Of a stretch of DNA of 64,000 nt, positions 45,174-55,783 are shown in pieces. The DNA lies in assembly GCF_029813775.1 (NCBI RefSeq), contig NZ_JARVKW010000006.1, forward strand, positions 186,001 to 250,000, given 5' to 3'. Source of the DNA: Streptomyces sp. DH24. Its GTDB lineage: Bacteria > Actinomycetota > Actinomycetes > Streptomycetales > Streptomycetaceae. Position 1 is the first letter of the stretch, and each line of letters starts with the position of its first letter. Below the pieces are notes generated by a model that was not told the origin of the DNA, searched no databases, and saw only the letters and a list, made by a program, of their open reading frames with translations. Position numbers and translations under genes: made by a program.

Positions 45174-46790
45174 ATGCGTGGTGCCAAGAGCGCCAAGTGG
45201 GTCGCGGGCGCAATAACCGTTGCTCTGGCTGCCACTGCTTGTGGCGGCGGCGACGGTGACAGCGAGGGACAGAAGAAGGGCTCCGGGCCCGCAGGCTACG
45301 TCTCGATCGACGTCGGCGAGCCGCAGAAGCCGCTGATCCCGGCCGACACCAACGAGTCCAACGGCTCGTACGTCATCCAGTCCCTGTTCACTCAGCTCCT
45401 GGACTTCGACGCCAAGGGCGAGATCGTCTACACGAACGCCGAGTCGGTCGAGACCGAGGACTCGAAGACGTGGACGGTCAAGCTGAAGAAGGGCTGGAAG
45501 TTCCACAACGGCGAGGACGTGACGGCCAAGTCGTACGTCGACGCGTGGAACTGGTACGCCAACATCAAGAACAACCAGCAGAACTCGTTCTGGTTCGCCG
45601 ACATCAAGGGCTACGAGGACGTCCACCCCGAGAAGGGTGACCCGAAGGCCGACGCCATGTCCGGTCTGAAGGTCGTGGACGACCACACCTTCACGATCGA
45701 GCTGAACGAGCGCGTCCCGTACTTCAACTACAAGCTGGGGTACTCCACCTGGGCGCCGCTGCCCAAGGTCTTCTACGACGACCCGAAGGCCTTCGGCCAG
45801 AAGCCGGTCGGCAACGGTCCCTACGAGTTCGAGAAGTGGGACCACAAGAAGCTCATCCAGGTCAAGGCGTACGCGGACTACAAGGGTCCGAACAAGGCCG
45901 CCAACAAGGGTCTGCAGTTCAAGAACTACTCGACCCTCGAGGCCGCCTACAAGGACGTCGTCTCCGGCAACCTGGACATCATCCGCCAGGTCGGCCCGAC
46001 GGACCTGCCGAAGTACAAGCAGGACCTCGGTGACGGCGCCATCGAGCAGCCGTACGCGGCCATCCAGTCCCTGGTGCCGGCGTTCTACAGCAAGACGTTC
46101 AAGGACATCGACCCCAAGGTGCTGCAGGGTCTGTCCATGGCGATCGACCGGGACACGATCACCAAGACGGTCCTGAACAACACCCGTACGCCGGCGACGA
46201 GCTTCACCCCGCCGCAGGTCAAGGGCAACCAGGACCTGGGTACGGACGTGTTCACGTACGACCCGGCGAAGGCCAAGAAGCTCATCGAGGAGGGTGGCGG
46301 CGTCCCGGGCAACAAGTTCACCATCCAGTACAACAGCGACGGCGGCCACAAGGAGTGGGTGACCGCGGTCTGCGAGTCCATCCGCAAGGCCACCGGCGTC
46401 GACTGCGTCGGCGACCCGAAGCCCGACTTCGCCACGGACCTCGAGGCCCGTGACAACGACGAGGTCAAGGGCATGTACCGCGGTGGCTGGGTGGCGGACT
46501 ACCCGGTCAACGTGAACTTCATCAAGGAGCTCTACCACACCAACGCCGAGTCCAACAACGGTCGTTTCTCCGACAAGGAGATCGACGCGCTGATGGCGGA
46601 GGGTGACAAGGCCGAGTCCCTGGAAGAGTCCGTGAAGGCCTACCAGGAGGTCGAGAAGAAGCTTCTCGAGAAGATGCCGGCCATCCCGCTCTGGTACTAC
46701 CGCATCAACGGCGGCCACGGTGAGGCGGTCGACAACGTCAACGTCGACTTCCACGGCGACATCGAGCTCGCCCAGGTCACCGTCAAGTAA
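45174..46790 (+). CDS. Oligopeptide-binding lipoprotein, transporter 1 (BldK-type)
   Basis: 538 residues starting at the ATG preceded by GAGGAGG. The signal peptide ends in lipobox LAATAC, with the lipidated Cys at 23. Family-5 landmarks are KGWKFHNGEDVTAKSYVDAW, GNGPYEFEKW, GLSMAIDRDTI, and the end AIPLWYYR. It captures peptides outside the membrane for the permeases encoded next. A very stable hairpin after the gene probably protects its mRNA, giving more binding protein than membrane components. The transporter resembles the BldK system required for aerial growth, but position in the family cannot be settled by eye, so no symbol is given. Confidence 0.9.
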   Translation: MRGAKSAKWVAGAITVALAATACGGGDGDSEGQKKGSGPAGYVSIDVGEPQKPLIPADTNESNGSYVIQSLFTQLLDFDAKGEIVYTNAESVETEDSKTWTVKLKKGWKFHNGEDVTAKSYVDAWNWYANIKNNQQNSFWFADIKGYEDVHPEKGDPKADAMSGLKVVDDHTFTIELNERVPYFNYKLGYSTWAPLPKVFYDDPKAFGQKPVGNGPYEFEKWDHKKLIQVKAYADYKGPNKAANKGLQFKNYSTLEAAYKDVVSGNLDIIRQVGPTDLPKYKQDLGDGAIEQPYAAIQSLVPAFYSKTFKDIDPKVLQGLSMAIDRDTITKTVLNNTRTPATSFTPPQVKGNQDLGTDVFTYDPAKAKKLIEEGGGVPGNKFTIQYNSDGGHKEWVTAVCESIRKATGVDCVGDPKPDFATDLEARDNDEVKGMYRGGWVADYPVNVNFIKELYHTNAESNNGRFSDKEIDALMAEGDKAESLEESVKAYQEVEKKLLEKMPAIPLWYYRINGGHGEAVDNVNVDFHGDIELAQVTVK

Positions 46791-46823
46791 GAGGTCACGG
46801 GCCTCAACGCATTCGGCCGTTGA

Positions 46824-46850
46824 CCGCCGCCGCCCCTCGGGCGGCGGCGG
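46824..46850 (+). terminator. Very stable hairpin between binding-protein and permease genes
   Basis: Perfect 12-base GC stem (CCGCCGCCGCCC/GGGCGGCGGCGG) with a 3-base loop. No T-run follows. It probably acts as a partial attenuator or mRNA 3' stabiliser rather than a complete terminator. Confidence 0.75.
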
Positions 46851-46921
46851 GAGGCCGATGGGGGCTGTTCCCTCGGGGACGGCCCCCCTTCGGCCGTAGC
46901 ACACCCCTCACGGAGGCACGC

Positions 46922-47851
46922 ATGGGGCGTTATGTCGCACGACGACTGCTCCAGATGATCCCGGTATTCATCGGGTCCACCTTGTTGATCTTCCTCATGA
47001 TGTACGCCCTGCCCGGTGACCCCGTCAGAGCCCTCATGGGAGATCAGGCGTTCGACCCGGCGGTCGTCGCGAACATCAGAAAGGACCTCGGGCTCGACCT
47101 GCCCATCTGGCAGCAGTACGCCAACTACCTGGGCGGTCTGGTGCAGGGCGACTTCGGCACGGAGATCGCCAGCCAGCGACCCGTCGCCGACATCATCGCC
47201 GACGCGTTCCCGGTCACCATCCGGCTCACGCTGTTCGCGTTCGCCTTCACGGTCCTCGTCGGTGTCGGCCTCGGCATCGTCGCCGGTCTGCGCCCGGACA
47301 CGCTGCAGGACCGCGGCCTGCTGACGCTGACCCTGGTCCTCATCTCGATGCCGTCCTTCGTGCTGGGTTTCCTGATGCAGTACCTGTTCGCCTTCCAGTG
47401 GCAGATCACCACGCCGACGGTGCGCGACTCCGAGAGCTTCAGTGAACTCCTGCTGCCCGCCATCGTGCTGGGCTCCCTCTCCCTCGCCTACGTGGCGCGT
47501 CTGACGCGTACCTCGATGGCGGAGAACCTGCGCGCCGACTACATGCGCACCGCGGTCGCCAAGGGCCTGCCCAAGCGCCGCATCGTCGGCGTGCACCTGA
47601 TGCGCAACTCGCTCATCCCGGTGGTCACCTTCCTCGGCACCGACATCGGCAACCTGATGACCGGCGCCATCGTCACCGAGGGCATCTTCAACGTGAAGGG
47701 CGTCGGCAACGCCATCTACGAGGCGCTCATCCGCCGCGAGGGCGCGACCGTCGTCGGCATCGCCTCGTTGATCGTCCTGGTCTACCTCGCCACCAGCCTG
47801 CTCGTCGACCTGCTGTACGCGGTCCTGGACCCGAGGATCCGGTATGCCTGA
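46922..47851 (+). CDS. Peptide ABC transporter permease (DppB/OppB type), transporter 1
   Basis: 309 residues starting MGRYVARRLLQMIPVFIG, the usual OppB/DppB start, with about six membrane helices and the cytoplasmic coupling loop near RADYMRTAVAKGLPKRRI. It ends in LLYAVLDPRIRYA. It pairs with the next permease, and the genes overlap by 8 bases. Confidence 0.93.
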   Translation: MGRYVARRLLQMIPVFIGSTLLIFLMMYALPGDPVRALMGDQAFDPAVVANIRKDLGLDLPIWQQYANYLGGLVQGDFGTEIASQRPVADIIADAFPVTIRLTLFAFAFTVLVGVGLGIVAGLRPDTLQDRGLLTLTLVLISMPSFVLGFLMQYLFAFQWQITTPTVRDSESFSELLLPAIVLGSLSLAYVARLTRTSMAENLRADYMRTAVAKGLPKRRIVGVHLMRNSLIPVVTFLGTDIGNLMTGAIVTEGIFNVKGVGNAIYEALIRREGATVVGIASLIVLVYLATSLLVDLLYAVLDPRIRYA

Positions 47852-48818
47852 GAAGACCGCCGAACCCGCGAAGACCGACACCGACCAGCCGCCGGTGACC
47901 GCCAAGGACCCCGCGCCGGCCGCCGCCGTCGTCGAGCCGAACGCCTCGTCCGCGAAGGCCCGCAGCCTGTGGAGCGACGCCTGGTACGACCTGCGGCGCC
48001 GGCCCATGTTCCTGGTGTCCTCCGCGCTCATCGTGCTGCTGCTGGTCATGTCGATCGCGCCGGGCCTGTTCACCAGCGCCTCGCCGCGCGACGCCGACCT
48101 GGCCGCCCACTACCTCCAGCCGCCGAACTGGGGCCACTTCTTCGCCGAGGACTGGCTCGGCTACGACGGCCAGGGCCGCTCGATCTACGCCCGCATCGTC
48201 TACGGCGCCCGTGCCTCGATCCTCGTCGGCGTCGGCGTCACGATCCTGGTGACCGTGCTCGGCACGATCATCGGCATGATCGCCGGCTACTTCGGCGGCT
48301 GGATCGACAGCCTGCTGTCCCGCATCACCGACGTGTTCTTCGGCATCCCCTTCCTGCTGGGTGCCCTGGTCGTCCTCACGACCTTCGAGAACCGCACCGT
48401 CTGGGTCGTGATCCTGGCGCTGGCCTTCCTCGGCTGGACCCAGATCGCCCGTGTCGCCCGCGGCGCGGTCATCACCGTCAAGCAGGCCGACTACGTCGTC
48501 GCCGCCAAGGCGCTGGGTGCCTCCACCAGCCGCATCCTGTACCGACACATCCTGCCGAACGCCCTCGCGCCGATCATCGTCGTCGCGACCATCGCCCTGG
48601 GCGGTTACATCGCGGCCGAGGCCACGCTGTCCTTCCTCGGCGTCGGTCTGGCCGAGCCGACGGTCTCGTGGGGTGTGGACGTGTCCGTCGGCCGCTCGCA
48701 GCTGCGCAACGCGCCGTTCACGCTGATCATCCCCTCGGTGATGGTCTCGATCACGGTGCTCTCGTTCCTCATGTTCGGCGATGCGGTACGCAACGCCCTC
48801 GATCCCAAGCTGCGCTGA
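47844..48818 (+). CDS. Peptide ABC transporter permease (DppC/OppC type), transporter 1
   Basis: 324 residues. The cytoplasmic N-terminus ends in SLWSDAWYDLRRRPMFLVS (OppC-N pattern), followed by membrane helices and the coupling loop KQADYVVAAKALGAS. The C-terminus MFGDAVRNALDPKLR is typical. Second permease half of the channel. Confidence 0.93.
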   Translation: MPEKTAEPAKTDTDQPPVTAKDPAPAAAVVEPNASSAKARSLWSDAWYDLRRRPMFLVSSALIVLLLVMSIAPGLFTSASPRDADLAAHYLQPPNWGHFFAEDWLGYDGQGRSIYARIVYGARASILVGVGVTILVTVLGTIIGMIAGYFGGWIDSLLSRITDVFFGIPFLLGALVVLTTFENRTVWVVILALAFLGWTQIARVARGAVITVKQADYVVAAKALGASTSRILYRHILPNALAPIIVVATIALGGYIAAEATLSFLGVGLAEPTVSWGVDVSVGRSQLRNAPFTLIIPSVMVSITVLSFLMFGDAVRNALDPKLR

Positions 48819-48829
48819 GGGAGGCGTAC

Positions 48830-49888
48830 GTGACCATCATCGACGAAACGGCCGGCAGCCCCGCGCCGGACGGCGCGCAGGACGCGGCCCGTCCCCTTCT
48901 CGAAGTCCGCGACCTGCACGTCGAGTTCCACACGCGCGACGGCGTCGCCAAGGCCGTCAACGGCGTCAACTACTCGGTCGACGCCGGTGAGACGCTCGCC
49001 GTGCTCGGCGAGTCCGGCTCAGGCAAGTCCGTGACCGCGCAGGCGGTCATGGGCATCCTCGACATGCCGCCCGGCCGCATCCCGAAGGGGGAGATCCTCT
49101 TCCGCGGCCAGGACATGCTGAAGATGTCCGGCGAGGAGCGGCGCAAGCTGCGCGGCCGCAAGATCGCCATGATCTTCCAGGACGCGCTGTCCTCGCTCAA
49201 CCCCGTGCTCTCGGTGGGCTACCAGCTCGGCGAGATGTTCCGCGTGCACCAGGGCCTGTCCAAGAAGGACGCCAAGGCCAAGGCCATCGAGATGATGGAC
49301 CGGGTGAAGATCCCGGCCGCCGCGGCGCGGGTGGGCGACTACCCGCACCAGTTCTCCGGCGGCATGCGCCAGCGCATCATGATCGCGATGGCGCTGGCCC
49401 TGGAGCCGGACCTGATCATCGCCGACGAGCCCACCACCGCCCTCGACGTGACGGTGCAGGCCCAGGTCATGGACCTGCTGGCCGAGCTCCAGCGCGAGTA
49501 CCACATGGGCCTGATCCTCATCACCCACGACCTCGGTGTGGTCGCCGACGTCGCGGACAAGATCGCCGTGATGTACGCGGGCCGGATCGTGGAGCAGGCC
49601 CCGGTCCACGAGCTGTACAAGCGCCCGGCGCACCCGTACACCAAGGGTCTGCTGGAGTCGATCCCGCGCCTGGACCAGAAGGGCCAGGAGCTGTACGCGA
49701 TCAAGGGCCTGCCGCCGAACCTGACGCGCATCCCGAGCGGCTGCGCGTTCAACCCGCGCTGCCCGAAGGCCCAGGACATCTGCCGTACGGACATCCCGCC
49801 GCTGCACCCGGTCACCGAGCCGGACGGGTCCGAACTGGTCGGCCGTGCGTCGGCGTGCCACTTCTGGAAGGAGACGATCCATGGCTGA
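48830..49888 (+). CDS. Peptide ABC transporter ATP-binding protein (OppD/DppD type), transporter 1
   Basis: 352 residues starting at the GTG preceded by GAGGGAGG. Walker A GESGSGKS, signature FSGGMRQR, Walker B LIIADEP and the Opp-type C-terminal Cys motif (CAFNPRCPKAQDIC, with a later Cys) that in related proteins binds a 4Fe-4S cluster. It hydrolyses ATP together with the next gene's product. It overlaps that gene by 8 bases. Confidence 0.93.
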   Translation: MTIIDETAGSPAPDGAQDAARPLLEVRDLHVEFHTRDGVAKAVNGVNYSVDAGETLAVLGESGSGKSVTAQAVMGILDMPPGRIPKGEILFRGQDMLKMSGEERRKLRGRKIAMIFQDALSSLNPVLSVGYQLGEMFRVHQGLSKKDAKAKAIEMMDRVKIPAAAARVGDYPHQFSGGMRQRIMIAMALALEPDLIIADEPTTALDVTVQAQVMDLLAELQREYHMGLILITHDLGVVADVADKIAVMYAGRIVEQAPVHELYKRPAHPYTKGLLESIPRLDQKGQELYAIKGLPPNLTRIPSGCAFNPRCPKAQDICRTDIPPLHPVTEPDGSELVGRASACHFWKETIHG

Positions 49889-51029
49889 GCTCAGCAAGAG
49901 CGACGAGCCGCAGGACGCCACGCCCAACGTCTCCGAGGTGGACGTCGTGGACGCCGCGTCCGAGACGGCGGCGGTCGCCGCCATCGAGGCGCCGGTCGAG
50001 CGGGGTGAGCCGATCCTCCAGGTGCGCAACCTGGTCAAGCACTTCCCGCTCACCCAGGGCATCCTGTTCAAGCGGCAGATCGGCGCGGTCAAGGCCGTCG
50101 ACGGCATCTCCTTCGACCTGTACCAGGGCGAGACCCTGGGCATCGTGGGCGAGTCCGGCTGCGGCAAGTCGACGGTGGCCAAGCTCCTGATGAACCTGGA
50201 GCGGGCCACGGCCGGCGAGATCTTCTACAAGGGCCAGGACATCACCCGGCTGTCCGGCAGGGCCCTGAAGGCGGTCCGCCGCAACATCCAGATGGTGTTC
50301 CAGGACCCGTACACGTCGCTGAACCCGCGTATGACGGTCGGCGACATCATCGGGGAGCCCTTCGACATCCACCCCGAGGTGGCCCCGAAGGGCGACCGCC
50401 GCAAGCGCGTCCAGGACCTCCTGGACGTGGTCGGCCTGAACCCGGAGTACATCAACCGCTACCCGCACCAGTTCTCCGGCGGTCAGCGCCAGCGCATCGG
50501 CATCGCCCGCGGCCTGGCCCTGAACCCCGAGATCATCATCTGCGACGAGCCGGTCTCCGCGCTGGACGTGTCCGTGCAGGCGCAGGTCATCAACCTGATG
50601 GAGCGACTGCAGGACGAGTTCAACCTGTCCTACATCTTCATCGCGCACGACCTGTCCATCGTCCGGCACATCTCGGACCGGGTCGGTGTGATGTACCTCG
50701 GCAAGATGGCCGAGATCGGCACGGACGAGCAGATCTACGACCACCCGACGCACCCCTACACCCAGGCGCTGCTGTCGGCGGTCCCCGTGCCGGACCCGGA
50801 GGCCCGCGTCCACCGCGAGCGGATCATCCTCACCGGCGACGTGCCGTCCCCGGCCAACCCGCCGTCGGGCTGCCGCTTCCGCACCCGCTGCTGGAAGGCG
50901 CAGGACAAGTGCGCCGAGGAGGTGCCCCTGCTGGCGGTCCCGGAGCGCTTCAAGGGCACGGACACCCCGGCCGCCCACGAGTCGGCCTGCCACTTCGCGG
51001 AGGAGAAGGACGTCGTCCACGCGGCCTGA
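49881..51029 (+). CDS. Peptide ABC transporter ATP-binding protein (OppF/DppF type), transporter 1
   Basis: 382 residues with an acidic N-terminal extension of about 45 residues. The core has [23 protein letters not shown], and a C-terminal cysteine set ([14 protein letters not shown]). Partner of the OppD-type ATPase. Last gene of operon 1, followed by a strong terminator. Confidence 0.93.
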   Translation: MAELSKSDEPQDATPNVSEVDVVDAASETAAVAAIEAPVERGEPILQVRNLVKHFPLTQGILFKRQIGAVKAVDGISFDLYQGETLGIVGESGCGKSTVAKLLMNLERATAGEIFYKGQDITRLSGRALKAVRRNIQMVFQDPYTSLNPRMTVGDIIGEPFDIHPEVAPKGDRRKRVQDLLDVVGLNPEYINRYPHQFSGGQRQRIGIARGLALNPEIIICDEPVSALDVSVQAQVINLMERLQDEFNLSYIFIAHDLSIVRHISDRVGVMYLGKMAEIGTDEQIYDHPTHPYTQALLSAVPVPDPEARVHRERIILTGDVPSPANPPSGCRFRTRCWKAQDKCAEEVPLLAVPERFKGTDTPAAHESACHFAEEKDVVHAA

Positions 51030-51048
51030 CACCCTTTCGTCTCCCACC

Positions 51049-51087
51049 CGGTTCCCGGCATCCCCTCAGGGGGTGCCGGGAACCGGC
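51049..51087 (+). terminator. Intrinsic terminator ending transporter operon 1
   Basis: Seventeen-pair stem (CCGGTTCCCGGC... with GGGGTGCCGGG...) with one bulged base and a TCAG loop, followed by CGTTTT. It separates the two peptide-transporter operons. Confidence 0.88.
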
Positions 51088-51243
51088 GTTTTCCGCCCGC
51101 GTCCCCCGTCCCCGCCCCGCCGGGGACCCGTACGGCGGGAGTGCGTGTGCGGTGTGCGCTTTCTGGGTTGATATTGGCCGGAAAGGATCAGTGCTTCGGC
51201 GCTGGCGGCAGCGCACACCTGCGTACGTACGAGGAGGCACTCC

Positions 51244-52878
51244 ATGCGCGGAGCCACGCACGCCAAATGGGCCGCTTGCGCGGCGGCCGCAGCGCTCGCG
51301 GCGACGGCCTGCGGCGGGGGCGGGGGCGGCGGCGGTGCGGGCGACGCCGGGGCGGTGCTCAGCTCGTCCTGGGGCGACCCGCAGAACCCGCTGGAGCCGG
51401 CCAACACCAACGAGGTGCAGGGCGGCAAGGTCCTCGACATGATCTTCCGGAACCTGAAGAAGTACGACCCGGAGACCGGCGAGGCCAAGGACATGCTCGC
51501 CGAGAAGATCGAGACCAAGGACTCGCAGACCTTCCACGTCACCGTCAAGGACGGCTGGACCTTCAGCAACGGCGAGAAGGTCACCGCCAAGTCCTTCGTG
51601 GACGCCTGGAACTACGGCGCCGGCCTGGAGAACAACCAGAAGAACGCCTACTTCTTCAGCTACATCGAGGGCTACGACAAGGTCCACCCCGAGGACGGCG
51701 GCAAGCAGAGCGCCGAGACGATGTCCGGACTCAAGGTCACCGGTGAGCGCACCTTCACCGTCAGGCTCAGCCAGAAGTTCTCCACGTTCCCCGACACCCT
51801 CGGCTACAACGCCTTCGCCCCCCTCCCGCGCGCCTTCTTCGAGGACCACGACGCCTGGCTCGCGAAGCCCGTCGGCAACGGCCCGTACACCGTGCAGTCG
51901 TACGCCAAGGGCTCCCAGATGTCGCTGCGCAAGTGGGACAAGTACCCCGGCAGCGACAAGGCCCAGAACGGCGGCGTCGACCTCAAGGTCTACACCGACA
52001 ACAACACCGCCTACACCGACCTGATGGCCGGCAACCTCGACCTCGTCGACGACGTCCCCGCCGCCCAGCTCAGGAACGTCGAGAAGGACCTGGGCGACCG
52101 GTACATCAACTCACCCGCCGGCATCATCCAGACGCTCGCCTTCCCCTTCTACGACAAGAACTGGGGCAGGGCCGGAATGGAGAAGGTCCGCCGCGGCCTG
52201 TCCATGGCCATCGACCGCGAGCAGATCACCAAGACGATCTTCCACGACACCCGCACCCCCGCCACCGACTGGACCTCCCCGGTGCTCGGTGAGGAGGGCG
52301 GCTACCGGGCGGGCCTGTGCGGCGAGGCCTGCGAGTACCGGCCCGACGAGGCGAAGAAGCTCATCCAGGAGGGCGGCGGCCTCCCCGGCGGCCGGGTCAG
52401 GATCACCTTCAACGCGGACGCCGGCTCCAACAAGGAATGGGTCGACGCCGTCTGCAACTCCGTCAACAACGTCCTCGGCAACGACCGCGCCTGCGTCGGC
52501 AACCCCGTCGGCACCTTCGCCGACTTCCGCAACCAGATCACCGACCAGAAGATGAGCGGCCCGTTCCGCGCCGGCTGGCAGATGGACTACCCGCTCATCC
52601 AGAACTTCCTCCAGCCGCTCTACTACACCAACGCCTCCTCCAACGACGGCAAGTGGAGCAACGACGAGTTCGACAAGCTCGTCGACCGGGCCAACGCCGA
52701 GGCCGACACCGCCAAGGCCGTCGAGCTGTTCCAGCAGGCCGAGGAGGTCGTCCGCGACAACATGGCCGCCATCCCGCTCTGGTACCAGAACGGCAGCGCC
52801 GGCTACTCGGAACGGCTGTCCGGCGTGAAACTCAACCCCTTCAGCGTCCCCGTCTACGACCAGATCAAGGTCGGCTGA
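51244..52878 (+). CDS. Oligopeptide-binding lipoprotein, transporter 2
   Basis: 544 residues. Its start is nearly the same as in transporter 1 (MRGATHAKWA..., lipobox LAATAC, Cys23), and it has GWTFSNGEKVTAKSFVDAW and GLSMAIDREQI. Clearly a paralogue of the 45174 product but diverged along its length, with an extra Cys-containing loop (GLCGEACEYRP). GAGGAGG precedes the start. It is followed by its permease after only 9 bases, without the hairpin present in operon 1. Confidence 0.9.
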   Translation: MRGATHAKWAACAAAAALAATACGGGGGGGGAGDAGAVLSSSWGDPQNPLEPANTNEVQGGKVLDMIFRNLKKYDPETGEAKDMLAEKIETKDSQTFHVTVKDGWTFSNGEKVTAKSFVDAWNYGAGLENNQKNAYFFSYIEGYDKVHPEDGGKQSAETMSGLKVTGERTFTVRLSQKFSTFPDTLGYNAFAPLPRAFFEDHDAWLAKPVGNGPYTVQSYAKGSQMSLRKWDKYPGSDKAQNGGVDLKVYTDNNTAYTDLMAGNLDLVDDVPAAQLRNVEKDLGDRYINSPAGIIQTLAFPFYDKNWGRAGMEKVRRGLSMAIDREQITKTIFHDTRTPATDWTSPVLGEEGGYRAGLCGEACEYRPDEAKKLIQEGGGLPGGRVRITFNADAGSNKEWVDAVCNSVNNVLGNDRACVGNPVGTFADFRNQITDQKMSGPFRAGWQMDYPLIQNFLQPLYYTNASSNDGKWSNDEFDKLVDRANAEADTAKAVELFQQAEEVVRDNMAAIPLWYQNGSAGYSERLSGVKLNPFSVPVYDQIKVG

Positions 52879-52887
52879 GGCGGCGCC

Positions 52888-53811
52888 ATGGGACGGTACG
52901 TCGTCCGGCGCCTGCTCCAGATGATCCCGGTGTTCGTGGGCGCCACCCTGCTGATCTTCCTGATGGTCAACGTCATGGGCGACCCCGTCGCCGGCCTGTG
53001 CGGCGACCGCGAGTGCGACCCGGCCACCGCCGCCCAGCTCAGGAGGGAGTTCGGCCTCGACAAGCCCGTCTGGCAGCAATACCTGACCTACATGGGGAAC
53101 GTCTTCACCGGCGACTTCGGCACCGCGTTCAACGGCCAGAAGGTCACCGAGCTGATGTCGACGGCGTTCCCCGTCACCATCCGCCTGACCCTCGTCGCCG
53201 TCGTCCTCGAAATCGTCATCGGCATCACCCTCGGCGTCGTCACCGGCCTGCGCCGCGGCCGGCCGGTCGACACGGGCGTCCTCGTCCTGACCCTCGTCGT
53301 CATCTCCGTGCCCACCTTCGTCACCGGCCTGCTGCTCCAACTGCTCCTCGGCGTCCAATGGGGGTGGATCAAACCCTCGGTGTCCCCGGAGGCCACCGTC
53401 GGCGAGCTGATCGTCCCCGGCCTGGTCCTGGCCTCCGTGTCGCTGGCGTACGTGACCCGGCTGACCCGCACGTCCATCGCGGAGAACCGCCGCTCCGACT
53501 ACGTCCGCACCGCCGTCGCCAAGGGCCTGCCGCGCCGCCGCGTCGTCACCCGGCACCTGCTGTGCAACTCGCTCATCCCCGTCGTCACCTTCATCGGCAC
53601 CGACGTCGGCGCCCTGATGGGCGGCGCGATCGTCACCGAGCGGATCTTCAACATCCACGGCGTCGGCTACCAGCTCTACCAGGGCATCCTGCGCCAGAAC
53701 ACCCAGACCGTCGTCGGCTTCGTGACCGTCCTCGTCCTCGTCTTCCTGGTCGCCAACCTCCTCGTCGACCTCCTGTACGCCGTACTCGACCCGAGGATCC
53801 GCTATGCCTGA
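52888..53811 (+). CDS. Peptide ABC transporter permease (DppB/OppB type), transporter 2
   Basis: 307 residues starting MGRYVVRRLLQMIPVFVG. Paralogue of the 46922 product, with coupling loop RRSDYVRTAVAKGLPRRRV and the same C-terminal DPRIRYA. A periplasmic segment with CGDRECDP is not present in the transporter 1 copy. Overlaps the next gene by 8 bases. Confidence 0.93.
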   Translation: MGRYVVRRLLQMIPVFVGATLLIFLMVNVMGDPVAGLCGDRECDPATAAQLRREFGLDKPVWQQYLTYMGNVFTGDFGTAFNGQKVTELMSTAFPVTIRLTLVAVVLEIVIGITLGVVTGLRRGRPVDTGVLVLTLVVISVPTFVTGLLLQLLLGVQWGWIKPSVSPEATVGELIVPGLVLASVSLAYVTRLTRTSIAENRRSDYVRTAVAKGLPRRRVVTRHLLCNSLIPVVTFIGTDVGALMGGAIVTERIFNIHGVGYQLYQGILRQNTQTVVGFVTVLVLVFLVANLLVDLLYAVLDPRIRYA

Positions 53812-54793
53812 GCCCTACGAACCGGAGCGCGCCATCGCCGGGACGGGCATGGGCGGCGCCATGGACCTCGCCGCGAGCGAGGCGGAGACCCTGGAACGGC
53901 AGTCACCGGCCGCCCCCGGCGGACGGCCGCCCGGCGGCCCCGAGGGCAAGCCGCGCAGCCTGTGGTCCGACGCCTGGCGCGACCTGCGCCGCAACCCGGT
54001 GTTCATCGTCTCCGGCCTGCTCATCGTCTTCCTCGTGGTCATCTCCCTGTGGCCGTCCCTGATCGCCTCGGGCAACCCCCTCAAGTGCGAGCTGGCCAAG
54101 GCCCAGGAGGGCTCCCGGCCGGGCCACCCCTTCGGCTACGACGGCCAGGGCTGCGACGTCTACACGCGCACCGTCTACGGCGCCCGCACGTCCGTCACGG
54201 TCGGCGTCCTGGCCACGCTCGGCGTCGCCGTCCTCGGCAGCGTCCTCGGCGGCCTCGCCGGGTTCTTCGGCGGGGTGTGGGACGCGATCCTGTCCCGCAT
54301 CACGGACGTGTTCTTCGCGATTCCGGTCGTCCTCGGCGGCCTGGTCCTGCTCTCCGTCGTCACCAGCAACACCGCCTGGCCCGTCATCGGGTTCATGGTG
54401 CTGCTCGGCTGGCCGCAGATCTCCCGCATCGCCCGCGGCGCCGTCATCACCGCCAAGCAGAACGACTACGTCCAGGCCGCCCGCGCCCTCGGCGCCTCCC
54501 ACTCCCGGCTGCTGCTGCGGCACATCACGCCCAACGCCGTCGCGCCGGTGATCGTGGTGGCGACCATCGCGCTCGGCACCTACATCGCCCTGGAGGCCAC
54601 CCTGTCGTACCTCGGCGTCGGGCTGAAACCGCCCACGGTGTCCTGGGGCATCGACATCTCCGCCGCGTCCCCCTACATCCGCAACGCCCCGCACGCCCTG
54701 TTGTGGCCCTCCGGGGCGCTGGCGGTCACCGTCCTCGCGTTCATCATGCTCGGCGACGCGGTGCGCGACGCCCTCGACCCGAAGCTGAGGTGA
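53804..54793 (+). CDS. Peptide ABC transporter permease (DppC/OppC type), transporter 2
   Basis: 329 residues with a Pro/Gly-rich cytoplasmic start, SLWSDAWRDLRRNPVFIVS, membrane helices and coupling loop KQNDYVQAARALGAS. Ends LGDAVRDALDPKLR. Paralogue of the 47844 product. Confidence 0.93.
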   Translation: MPEPYEPERAIAGTGMGGAMDLAASEAETLERQSPAAPGGRPPGGPEGKPRSLWSDAWRDLRRNPVFIVSGLLIVFLVVISLWPSLIASGNPLKCELAKAQEGSRPGHPFGYDGQGCDVYTRTVYGARTSVTVGVLATLGVAVLGSVLGGLAGFFGGVWDAILSRITDVFFAIPVVLGGLVLLSVVTSNTAWPVIGFMVLLGWPQISRIARGAVITAKQNDYVQAARALGASHSRLLLRHITPNAVAPVIVVATIALGTYIALEATLSYLGVGLKPPTVSWGIDISAASPYIRNAPHALLWPSGALAVTVLAFIMLGDAVRDALDPKLR

Positions 54794-54799
54794 GCCGCC

Positions 54800-55775
<976 letters not shown>

Positions 55776-55783
<8 letters not shown>
